Below are positions 15,786 through 27,438 of a stretch of 64,000 nucleotides of DNA, piece by piece; position 1 is the stretch's first letter, and the number at the start of each line of letters is the position of its first letter. The position numbers were made by a program, and so were the translations under genes. Location: positions 1,266,178 to 1,330,177 of the forward strand of contig NZ_JAPDOB010000001.1 in the NCBI RefSeq assembly GCF_026013565.1. The letters run 5' to 3'. Below the pieces are notes generated by a model. It was not told where the DNA came from, ran no database searches, and worked only from the letters and a program-made list of their open reading frames with translations. The stretch comes from Sphingomonas arvum. GTDB taxonomy: Bacteria; Pseudomonadota; Alphaproteobacteria; Sphingomonadales; Sphingomonadaceae.

Positions 15786-16703
15786 ATGACTGCCGATCTT
15801 GCCATTCTCTACGAACACCCGCGTTGGTTCGCACCGCTGTTCGCCGCGCTCGACCGGCGCGGCATCCGCTACCAGGCGATCGACTGGACGGATCACCGGT
15901 TCGACCTCGCGGCGCCGCCACCGGCGCGACTGATCCTTAACCGGCTTGCGATGTCCGCGTTCCTGCGTGCAGCCGAGCACCCGATCTTCTACGCAGCCGC
16001 GGCGCTCGACCATTGGCAGCGCCAGGGCGCGCGGGTGCTGAACGGCGCCGGCGTGCTCGCGCTGGACAGCAACAAGGCCCGGCAGCTGTCGCTGTTTCGC
16101 TCATTGGGACTCGGCATCCCTGACACCCGCGTGGTCCACCGCGCCGCCGACCTGCCATCCGCGGCCGAAGGCATGCGCTTTCCGCTCCTGGTCAAGGCCA
16201 ACATCGGTGGAGCCGGGGCGGGGATCGTCCGCTTCGACGATCTGGCGGCGCTCCAAGGCGCAGTGCGGCAGGGCAACGTTCCGGCCTCGATCGACAACGT
16301 CCTGATGCTGCAGGACTATGTGCCCGCGCGCGGCGGCACCATCCTGCGACTGGAGACGCTGGCCGGCCGCTTTCTCTATGCACTGGAGGTCGCCACTGGG
16401 GCGGCCTTCGACCTGTGCCCGGCGGACGCTTGCTTAGCGGAGCCGGGCCGCGCCGCCATTGCGATGCGCGCCGTCGATCCCGGTCCCGAACTGGTCGAAG
16501 CGGCAGAGCGGATCGCGGCTGCGGCGGGGCTCGACGTCGGCGGGGTGGAAGTGGTCATCGACGACCGCGACGGCACCCCACGCTTTTACGATTTCAATGC
16601 CTTGTCCAATTTCGTTGCCAAGCCGAGCGAAGTGCTCGGCTGGGACCCGCACGACCGGTTGGTGGACTATCTCGAACAGGAACTCGAAAGGGTGAGGGCA
16701 TGA
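15786..16703 (+). CDS. ATP-grasp (RimK-like) ligase
   Basis: This 305-residue cytoplasmic protein has the ATP-grasp architecture: an N-terminal Rossmann-like domain (1-95), SNKARQLSLFRSLGLGIPDT entering the central domain, the nucleotide-binding LLVKANIGGAGAGI, and the metal-binding end GVEVVID followed by FYDFNALSNFV with the Glu, Asp and Asn ligands. The family joins a carboxylate to an amine or thiol through an acyl phosphate; closest style is RimK-type amino-acid ligases. Its stop overlaps the next start as ATGA, so it is coupled to the flavin monooxygenase. Substrates unknown. Confidence 0.87.
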   Translation: MTADLAILYEHPRWFAPLFAALDRRGIRYQAIDWTDHRFDLAAPPPARLILNRLAMSAFLRAAEHPIFYAAAALDHWQRQGARVLNGAGVLALDSNKARQLSLFRSLGLGIPDTRVVHRAADLPSAAEGMRFPLLVKANIGGAGAGIVRFDDLAALQGAVRQGNVPASIDNVLMLQDYVPARGGTILRLETLAGRFLYALEVATGAAFDLCPADACLAEPGRAAIAMRAVDPGPELVEAAERIAAAAGLDVGGVEVVIDDRDGTPRFYDFNALSNFVAKPSEVLGWDPHDRLVDYLEQELERVRA

Positions 16704-17749
16704 GGTTCGGTTACTGGATGCCCGTGTTCGGCGGGTGGCTGCGCAACCATCGGAATGAGGGCATGGAGGCGAGCTGGGACTATGTGCGCCGCCTGACCCA
16801 GCGTTCGGAGGAGACCGGCTGGGATTTGACGCTGATCGCCGAACTGAACCTCAACGACATCAAGGGGGTGGAGGAGCCGGCACTCGACGCCTGGTCGACG
16901 GCCGCTGCGCTCGCCGCGGTGACCAGCCGGCTGGAGTTGATGGTCGCCGTCCGCCCCAACTTCCACCAGCCGGCCCTGTTCGCCAAGCAGGCCGCCAACA
17001 TCGACCAGATCAGCGGCGGTCGATTGGCGCTGAATGTCGTCAGCAGTTGGTGGGCGGAAGAGGCGCGGGGCTACGGACTGCAGTTCGACGCCCATGACGA
17101 CCGCTACGCGCGCACCGCCGAGTGGCTGACCGTGGTCAACGGCCTGTGGCGGGAGAAGCGCTTCAGCTTCGCGGGTGAGCGCTACACCCTCGACAACGCC
17201 ATCTGCGAGCCCAAGCCGCTGCGCCAGCCCCGCCCGACCATTTATGCCGGCGGCGAGAGCGACGCGGCCAAGAACCTAATCGCGACGCAATGCGACGCCT
17301 ACGTCATGCACGGCGACGCGGTGGCGGCGATCGCCCCCAAGGTCGCCGACATGGAAGCGCGGCGGCAGGCGAGTGGCCTTCGCCGCATGCAGTACGGCAT
17401 GGCCGCCTTCGCCATCGTCCGCGACAGCGAGGCCGAAGCGAAGCGTGAGCTGGAGCGGATCACGCAGATGCCCGATCGCCCACCCGCCGGCTTCGCCAAC
17501 TTCGACCAGTGGCTGTCGGGTACCCAGCTGGAGCGCGAGCTCAAGCTGCAGGAATATAGCGTCTCCAACCGGGGCCTGCGCCCAAACCTGGTCGGCACGC
17601 CCGAGCAGGTGGCGCAGCGTATCGCCGATTACGAGGGCGCGGGGCTCGACCTGCTGCTGCTCCAGATGAGCCCGCAGGCCGAGGAGATGGACCGCTTCGC
17701 GGCGCAGGTGATGGGCAAGGTGCGCGAGCCGGCGCTCAGCGCGGCTTGA
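16700..17749 (+). CDS. LLM-class flavin-dependent monooxygenase (SsuD-like)
   Basis: This 349-residue protein is a luciferase-like TIM-barrel enzyme. It has FGYWMPVFGGWLRN at the N-terminus, the conserved VAVRPNFHQPALFAKQAANIDQISGGRLALNVVSSWW barrel segment (shown here only as a landmark), EEARGYG and PTIYAGGESDAAKN. It most resembles FMNH2-dependent alkanesulfonate or dimethylsulfone monooxygenases. The ATG at 16700 overlaps the ATP-grasp stop. An FMN reductase partner is not present nearby and would have to be supplied in trans. The 3' end overlaps the convergent methyltransferase gene by 14 nt. Confidence 0.87.
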   Translation: MRFGYWMPVFGGWLRNHRNEGMEASWDYVRRLTQRSEETGWDLTLIAELNLNDIKGVEEPALDAWSTAAALAAVTSRLELMVAVRPNFHQPALFAKQAANIDQISGGRLALNVVSSWWAEEARGYGLQFDAHDDRYARTAEWLTVVNGLWREKRFSFAGERYTLDNAICEPKPLRQPRPTIYAGGESDAAKNLIATQCDAYVMHGDAVAAIAPKVADMEARRQASGLRRMQYGMAAFAIVRDSEAEAKRELERITQMPDRPPAGFANFDQWLSGTQLERELKLQEYSVSNRGLRPNLVGTPEQVAQRIADYEGAGLDLLLLQMSPQAEEMDRFAAQVMGKVREPALSAA

Positions 17750-18536
17750 CGAATTTCAGCGTCATGCGGTCGCTCTCGCCAATGGCGAGGTAGCGGGCGC
17801 GGTTCTTGTCCCCAAGCTCCAGCGTTGGGGGCAGGGTCCAGACCCCGTCCGGGTAGTCCTTCGTGTCGCGAGGGTTGGCGTTGATCTCGCTTGAACCCAC
17901 GTACCGGAAGCCCGCCTGCTCGGCCAACCGCCGCACGGTCGAGACCTTGAGGTAGCCGCTGGTTTTCTCCCGCTCGGCCGGTGCGCTTTCCGGCAGGCGG
18001 TGCTCCTCGATGCCCAGCACGCCGCCAGGCTTCAGCATGGCGTACATCTGCCGAAAGGCGAGTTCCGCGTACGGCTGGTCGTCCATCAGCCAATTGTGGA
18101 CGTTACGAAAAGTCAGCACCACGTCGGCGGTGCCCGAAGGGACGCCCTGCTCACCTTGTGCGCGGACTGGGAAGATGGCGGTGCGGGCCTTGCCGAACAC
18201 GTCGGCTTTGGACTGCTGCAGCTTGCGGAAGCCGTTGAGGCCGCGATCCGGCGCGGCGGCATAGTAGGTCCCACCGCCGCCAAGCACGTAGGGGGCGAGG
18301 ATTTCGCTGTACCAGCCGCCGCCCGGGAAGATTTCGACAACGGTCTGATTTGGTCGAACGCCAAAGAAGGTCAGGGTCGCTACCGGATTACGATAGCGAT
18401 CGCGCGCGGCGTTTGCGGCGGAGCGGGTAGGGCTCTTCACCGCATGGACCAGCTTGGCCTGGTCGGCTCGGGCAAGCTGGCCGGCGGCAGGACTGGCGAC
18501 GAGAACGGCGGTGGCGAGGACGGCGGCGCGGATCAT
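17736..18536 (-). CDS. Exported class I SAM methyltransferase-like protein
   Basis: This 266-residue protein has a signal peptide (residues 1-19, ending AAG) followed by a Rossmann methyltransferase fold: VVEIFPGGGWYSEILAPYV as motif I, DVVLTFRNVHNWL as the post-II region and MLKPGGVLGIEEHR as motif III-IV. It matches the exported predicted methyltransferases (COG4798 type) common in proteobacteria. Because SAM is not thought to be available in the periplasm, activity in that compartment is doubtful; the fold may have been reused. Convergent with the monooxygenase gene. Confidence 0.85.
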   Translation of the reverse strand: MIRAAVLATAVLVASPAAGQLARADQAKLVHAVKSPTRSAANAARDRYRNPVATLTFFGVRPNQTVVEIFPGGGWYSEILAPYVLGGGGTYYAAAPDRGLNGFRKLQQSKADVFGKARTAIFPVRAQGEQGVPSGTADVVLTFRNVHNWLMDDQPYAELAFRQMYAMLKPGGVLGIEEHRLPESAPAEREKTSGYLKVSTVRRLAEQAGFRYVGSSEINANPRDTKDYPDGVWTLPPTLELGDKNRARYLAIGESDRMTLKFVKPR

Positions 18537-18599
18537 CGGCTACTCCTACGTGATTGCAGGGCAGGGATGGTCTGGACGTCGGCCTGGCGCAAGTCCGGT

Positions 18600-20096
18600 T
18601 TAGAGGCAGGCTTCCAGATAAGGCTGGTCGAACCCGAACTGCTTGGCCTTCTCCAGCGTATAGGGGCGCAGGCCCATCGAGCGGTATTCGCCGATGATCT
18701 TGCCATCCGCGGTCTCGTCCAGATACTCGAACTTAAACAGTTCCTGGGTGACGATGACCTCGCCTTCCATGCCGATCACCTCGGTGACGTTGGTGGTGCG
18801 GCGGGAGCCATCGCGGAGGCGCTTCACCTGGACGATGATGTCGACCGAATCCGCGATCTGCCGGCTGATCGCCTCCTTCGGGATCTTGATGTCGCCCATC
18901 ATCACCATGTTCTCCATACGCGCGAGGCATTCGCGCGGGGAGTTGGAGTGGAGCGTGGCCATCGAGCCGTCGTGACCCGTGTTCATCGCCGCCAGGAGGT
19001 CGAAGCACTCTTGGCCGCGGATCTCGCCCAGGATGATGCGGTCGGGACGCATACGCAGGGCGTTGATGACGAGGTCGCGGATGGTGATCGCGCCTTGACC
19101 TTCAAGGTTCGGCGGACGGGTTTCCAGCGGTAGCCAGTGCGGCTGCTGCAGCCGGAGCTCGGCCGCGTCCTCGATGGTGATCACGCGCTCGCCCGGGTCG
19201 ATCATCTTCGACAGGGCGTTCAGCATCGTCGTCTTACCGGAACCTGTACCGCCCGAGATGATGATATTCATCCGCGCGGCGCCGGCGATCTTCAGCACCG
19301 TCGCCATCTTCTCCGACATCGACCCAAAACCGCGCATCATGTCGAGCGTGATCGGCTTCTCGGAGAACTTACGAATGGAGATGGCGGTGCCGCGCAGGGA
19401 CAGGGGCGGGATGATGACGTTGACGCGGCTGCCGTCCGCTAGGCGGGCGTCGGCGAGCGGTGTGGTCTGGTCGACGCGGCGGCCGACTTTGTTCACGATG
19501 CGCTGGGCGATCTGGAAAAGGTGCTCCTCGTCGCGGAACTGGATTTGTGCGATTTCCAGCTTGCCCTTGCGCTCGACGAAGGTCTGGTCCGGACCGTTCA
19601 CCATGATGTCGCTCACGGCCGGATCGGCCAGCAGCTCTTCGAGCGGCCCGAGGCCGAGCAGCTCGTCGACCAGCACCTTTTCCAGCGCGAACTGCTCGCG
19701 CCGGTTGAGCGTGATCTTCAGCTCAGCCAGAACTTCACCGATAATCGGTCGGAATTCTTCGGCCAGTTCGTCCTTGCCGAGCGTGGCGGCCGCTTCGGGG
19801 TCAACGCGCTCAAGGAGGCGGGGGAGGACCTGTTCCTTGATCCGGTGGACGCTGGCTTCGAAACCTTCGGCCTTGCCCTCCGCACGTTCGCCGCTGGCGT
19901 TCATGCGGCTGTTGAGCCGATCCATTGCGTCGCCGCCAACGACTCCGGGCCCTTCGAACGGAGCAGGGACGTCCTCGGCTTGGCCGATGGGCTCAGCCGT
20001 TCCTGCGGCGCCGCCCTTCATGGGCCGCGCCACGCCGAAGCTGGGTCGCGCTCCCGAGCCGCCAGTCATGCCGCCGCGCTTGCCGAATGCGTTCAT
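18600..20096 (-). CDS. cpaF: CpaF family secretion/pilus ATPase
   Basis: This 498-residue protein is a CpaF/TadA-type hexameric ATPase: a Gly/Pro-rich N-terminal tail, an N1D helical bundle (about 85-200), VNGPDQTFVERKG, Walker A in IIISGGTGSGKTTM, an Asp box RVITIEDAAELRL, and the His-box LHSNSPRECLARMENM. It powers Flp-type pilus assembly or Tad secretion at the inner membrane. I start at the ATG at 20096, with AGGTGA just upstream; a TTG or GTG further out would add a non-conserved tail. No other cpa/tad genes lie within the window, so the gene is isolated from its usual cluster, as often seen in sphingomonads. Confidence 0.92.
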   Translation of the reverse strand: MNAFGKRGGMTGGSGARPSFGVARPMKGGAAGTAEPIGQAEDVPAPFEGPGVVGGDAMDRLNSRMNASGERAEGKAEGFEASVHRIKEQVLPRLLERVDPEAAATLGKDELAEEFRPIIGEVLAELKITLNRREQFALEKVLVDELLGLGPLEELLADPAVSDIMVNGPDQTFVERKGKLEIAQIQFRDEEHLFQIAQRIVNKVGRRVDQTTPLADARLADGSRVNVIIPPLSLRGTAISIRKFSEKPITLDMMRGFGSMSEKMATVLKIAGAARMNIIISGGTGSGKTTMLNALSKMIDPGERVITIEDAAELRLQQPHWLPLETRPPNLEGQGAITIRDLVINALRMRPDRIILGEIRGQECFDLLAAMNTGHDGSMATLHSNSPRECLARMENMVMMGDIKIPKEAISRQIADSVDIIVQVKRLRDGSRRTTNVTEVIGMEGEVIVTQELFKFEYLDETADGKIIGEYRSMGLRPYTLEKAKQFGFDQPYLEACL

Positions 20097-20177
20097 CGTC
20101 ACCTGATCCCGAGGTTGGTCGGAATGGTGAATAAGGGGCAAACTTAAACGAATGGATAATCGCTGGGCGGTCTGGCT

Positions 20178-20303
20178 TCAGTAGCCTGCGGGCAGGGTAA
20201 AGACCGGCGGAACGGCGACAGTGCTGGTGAAGAATTGGATTTCGCCGGGCACGCCGGTCAGCCCCGTGACATTCATCATCACTGGCTGGCCCCATTGCTT
20301 CAC
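20178..20303 (-). CDS. Possible small ORF or gene remnant (41 codons)
   Basis: Between cpaF and atpC, a GTG-started frame (in-frame TGA just upstream) encodes 41 residues beginning VKQWGQPVMMNVTGL and ending FTLPAGY. Third codon positions are mostly G or C, as in real genes here, and the composition is protein-like. It has no clear ribosome binding site and no family I recognise. It could be a genuine small protein or the 3' end of a decayed gene. Confidence 0.3.
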   Translation of the reverse strand: MKQWGQPVMMNVTGLTGVPGEIQFFTSTVAVPPVFTLPAGY

Positions 20304-20371
20304 GCCTCAGGATCATGCCCTTGGCGATGCCTCGAGCTCTCCGTGGGACTCCGGGATTGCGCACTCTCCCC

Positions 20372-20391
20372 GAGCGGAGAGAAACTAGCCT
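20372..20391. terminator. Hairpin after the ATP synthase operon, possible terminator
   Basis: A CTCTCC / GGAGAG stem around a CCGAGC loop lies about 35-50 nt beyond the atpC stop in the direction of transcription. There is no U run on either side, so it is a weak candidate for ending the atpHAGDC transcript. Confidence 0.35.
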
Positions 20392-20420
20392 GCCGTGATG
20401 ATCGTCACCATCGCCGGAAC

Positions 20421-20681
20421 CTAAGCTTCAGCCCGCTCCGCCAGCACGGTCAAGCCGCGGTCGCCGACCTCGGCGAATCCACCGCCGACCGTGATCCGCT
20501 CTGGGGTGGCGCCAGCAGTACGATACACCGCCAGTTCGCCGTCCCGGAGCGTGGTCATGAAGGGGGCATGGCCCGCCATCACGCCGAACTCGCCCTCAGT
20601 GCCAGGGACGACGACCATGTGGACGTCGGCCGCCATCACTTGGCGCTCGGGCGTAACCAGTTCGAAGCGAAGGTCGGCCAT
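20421..20681 (-). CDS. atpC: F1 ATP synthase epsilon subunit (short form)
   Basis: This 86-residue subunit contains the N-terminal beta-sandwich of epsilon: [35 protein letters not shown] and [10 protein letters not shown]. It stops after the sandwich and lacks the C-terminal two-helix domain that inhibits ATP hydrolysis in the usual 130-140 residue proteins. The truncation is clean (natural stop, no obvious frameshift), and short forms occur in related alphaproteobacteria. It abuts atpD with no gap and is the last gene of the operon. Confidence 0.95.
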   Translation of the reverse strand: MADLRFELVTPERQVMAADVHMVVVPGTEGEFGVMAGHAPFMTTLRDGELAVYRTAGATPERITVGGGFAEVGDRGLTVLAERAEA

Positions 20682-23076
<2,395 letters not shown>

Positions 23077-23098
23077 GGTCCGCTACGCCGTCCGGTGC

Positions 23099-25185
<2,087 letters not shown>

Positions 25186-25300
25186 GCGCCCAAAGCTCCG
25201 AAAAGATATGCAAAGCGGGGCGTCAGCGGCCCGCATGAACCGCCCGCCCCAGCCGGGTTGCGCCGCCCCTAGCAGCGGGTCTGGAACGATGCAAGGCAGC

Positions 25301-25762
25301 CTACAGGTCGAGGCTCATGAAGCGGGTGAACGGGCCGGGCAAATAGCCGCCGAATGGCTCGCAGCGGGTGAACCCTGCGCGCTCGTAAAGCAGGGTGGCG
25401 GCGGCGAACTCCGGTCCGGAGCCGGTCTCCAGTAGCAGGCGGGAATAGCCGCGGCTTCGCGCCTCCGCGACAATGGCGCGGAGGATGGTGGAAGCGGCCC
25501 CCTGCCGCAATGCTTCGGCATGGGTCCGCATGGACTTGATCTCGCCGGTGCCGTTGCCGAGCGCCTTCAGCGCGCCGATCGCCAGCAGCCGGCCCTCGTC
25601 GCGTACCGAGAAGAAGGTAATAGCCGGGTCGTGAAGACGGTCGGCGGGCAGCACGTGGCAGGCTTCCGGCGGCGAGTGGACGTGCATGGCCGCGACATGG
25701 CTGGCGAGAAGTTGCCGCACGTCGTCCCTGTCGAGTTCGCCCTGATGGATCGTGCGTGCCAT
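25301..25762 (-). CDS. GNAT family N-acetyltransferase
   Basis: This 153-residue protein starts at the ATG at 25762 and has the GNAT fold: ITFFSVRDEGRLLAIGALKAL for the beta2-3 hairpin, GEIKSMRT on beta4, the acetyl-CoA loop RQGAASTILRAIVAEA, and LLYERAGFTRCEPFGGY at the C-terminus. It resembles the PhnO/YafP-like acyltransferases annotated as PanZ- or RimI-like; the substrate cannot be told. The frame stays open far upstream, but that part overlaps the divergent DUF1203 and ada genes and is spurious. Confidence 0.88.
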   Translation of the reverse strand: MARTIHQGELDRDDVRQLLASHVAAMHVHSPPEACHVLPADRLHDPAITFFSVRDEGRLLAIGALKALGNGTGEIKSMRTHAEALRQGAASTILRAIVAEARSRGYSRLLLETGSGPEFAAATLLYERAGFTRCEPFGGYLPGPFTRFMSLDL

Positions 25763-25861
25763 GCGGCTACTCTTACCGGCGATGCACGCCGATCGACGAG
25801 GTGAAGGTTTGACCGCAAGGTTCGGGAAGCGGACGGCAAAGACCTTCGGCAGATAGGGGGC

Positions 25862-26326
25862 ATGACCTACCGCATCACTGGGCTCGACCCCGCCGCTTTC
25901 CGACCGTTGTTTCACCTGCGTCCGGCAGCACTTGCCGAACGAGGAGTGCGCCGGATGCCGGTCACCAGCTTTCCCGGCTTTCCGTGCCGCTTGACCCTGG
26001 ACGATGCCGAGCTCGGGGAAACGGTGCTGCTGGTCAATTACCAGAGTGTTCCAGCGGGGCCCTACCGGGCGAGGCACGCAATTTTCATCACGGAGGGATT
26101 GACGGAAGCCGCCTCGTTCATGGACGCGGTGCCGCCGGCGCTGGAGAGGCGAACACTTTCGTTGCGAGCCTTCGATCGCGACTGGGACATGGTCGCGGCC
26201 GAACTCGCGCAGCCAGGGGAGGCGGATGGCGCCATCCGGCGGATGTTGGCTGATCCGGCGGTAACCATTATCCATGCGCATAACGCGACCCGCGGCTGTT
26301 TCGCCGCGGCGGTGGAGAGGGCATGA
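25862..26326 (+). CDS. DUF1203 domain protein
   Basis: This 154-residue protein follows the DUF1203 pattern throughout: MTYRITGLDP start, GFPCRLTLDDAELGETVLLVNY (landmark), PYRARHAIF, and a C-terminal VTIIHAHNATRGCFAA. No biochemical function is established for the family. It overlaps ada by 4 nt, so the two are cotranscribed, which hints at a role linked to alkylation response, but this is a guess. Confidence 0.9.
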   Translation: MTYRITGLDPAAFRPLFHLRPAALAERGVRRMPVTSFPGFPCRLTLDDAELGETVLLVNYQSVPAGPYRARHAIFITEGLTEAASFMDAVPPALERRTLSLRAFDRDWDMVAAELAQPGEADGAIRRMLADPAVTIIHAHNATRGCFAAAVERA

Positions 26327-27363
26327 GACTCGGCGAGGACGAGGCCTGGGCGGCGTTCGAACGACGCGATCGGCGTTACGACGGACGCTTCGTCGTGGCG
26401 GTGCTGACCACCCGCATCTATTGCCGCCCGTCGTGTGCAGCCCGGCGTCCACTTCGTCAGAACGTGCGCTTCTATGACGAGGCGACAGGGGCCGCAGCGG
26501 CAGGGTTCCGCGCGTGCCTGCGCTGCCGGCCCGACGCGGTGGCGCGCGATGAGGTGGCCGTGGCCGAGGCCCGAGACCTCATCGCGGCCGCGGAGCAGCC
26601 GCTCAGGCTGGAGCAAGTCGCCGCCGCCGTCGGCTATGCGCCGCACCACTTCCAGCGGCTGTTCACCCGGCGCGTGGGCCTGTCGCCTGCCGCCTTTGCC
26701 CGAGCGCTTCGCGCCGAACGAGCCGCCACCGCCCTGGAGGAGAGCGCCACCGTGACCGACGCCATCTACGAAGCCGGCTATTCCGGTCCGAGCCGCTTTT
26801 ACGCCGACGCCGAGCGGCAGCTTGGCATGACGCCGTCGGCGTGGCGCGATGGCGGGCGCGGAGCCACTATCCGGTGGGCGATCGCGGAGACCGAGCTAGG
26901 CCCGCTACTGGTTGCCGCGACCGAGCGCGGGATATGCCGCCTGACCTTTGGAGAGGACGAAGCGGCGCTGCGGCGGCGGTTCCCTCATGCGGAGCTGGTG
27001 CATGATCCGGATACCCCGCTGATCGGCGCGGCGCTGTCCGCGGCGGCCGACCCCAAGGCCCCGCACGACCTGCCAATCGATGTCGAGGGCTCCTCCTTTC
27101 AACAGCGGGTATGGGCCGAGCTGCGCCGGATCCCGCCGGGCGAGACCCGTAGTTATGCCGACATTGCCGCCGCCGTCGGGCAGCCCGGCGCAGTCCGCGC
27201 CGTCGGCACCGCTAACGGGGCCAACCCTGTGGCAGTGCTGGTGCCGTGCCACCGGGTCATCCGCTCCGACGGAAGCCTCGGCGGCTACGCGGGCGGCCTC
27301 GACCGCAAGCGCAAGCTGCTGGCCGCCGAAGGGGTGCAATTGGGACAGCCCAGCCTGCTTTAG
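26323..27363 (+). CDS. ada: Bifunctional Ada: methylphosphotriester repair/regulator and O6-methylguanine methyltransferase
   Basis: This 346-residue protein has all three Ada modules: the zinc-bound N-terminal domain with TRIYCRPSC and FRACLRC (the first Cys accepts methyl from phosphotriesters), an AraC-type helix-turn-helix (about 95-175, PHHFQRLFTRRVGLSP) and the C-terminal alkyltransferase with PCHRVI and its acceptor Cys. Methylation of the N-terminal cysteine turns Ada into a transcriptional activator of its own regulon, so the upstream DUF1203 gene may be co-induced. It begins inside the DUF1203 stop (ATGA). Confidence 0.96.
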   Translation: MRLGEDEAWAAFERRDRRYDGRFVVAVLTTRIYCRPSCAARRPLRQNVRFYDEATGAAAAGFRACLRCRPDAVARDEVAVAEARDLIAAAEQPLRLEQVAAAVGYAPHHFQRLFTRRVGLSPAAFARALRAERAATALEESATVTDAIYEAGYSGPSRFYADAERQLGMTPSAWRDGGRGATIRWAIAETELGPLLVAATERGICRLTFGEDEAALRRRFPHAELVHDPDTPLIGAALSAAADPKAPHDLPIDVEGSSFQQRVWAELRRIPPGETRSYADIAAAVGQPGAVRAVGTANGANPVAVLVPCHRVIRSDGSLGGYAGGLDRKRKLLAAEGVQLGQPSLL

Positions 27364-27438
27364 CGGGCCGCGGCCTTTCCTCGCCCCAAGCGATCAAAAC
27401 GCGTCCCAGCAGCGTGACAATCCCCGAACAAGCGCAGC

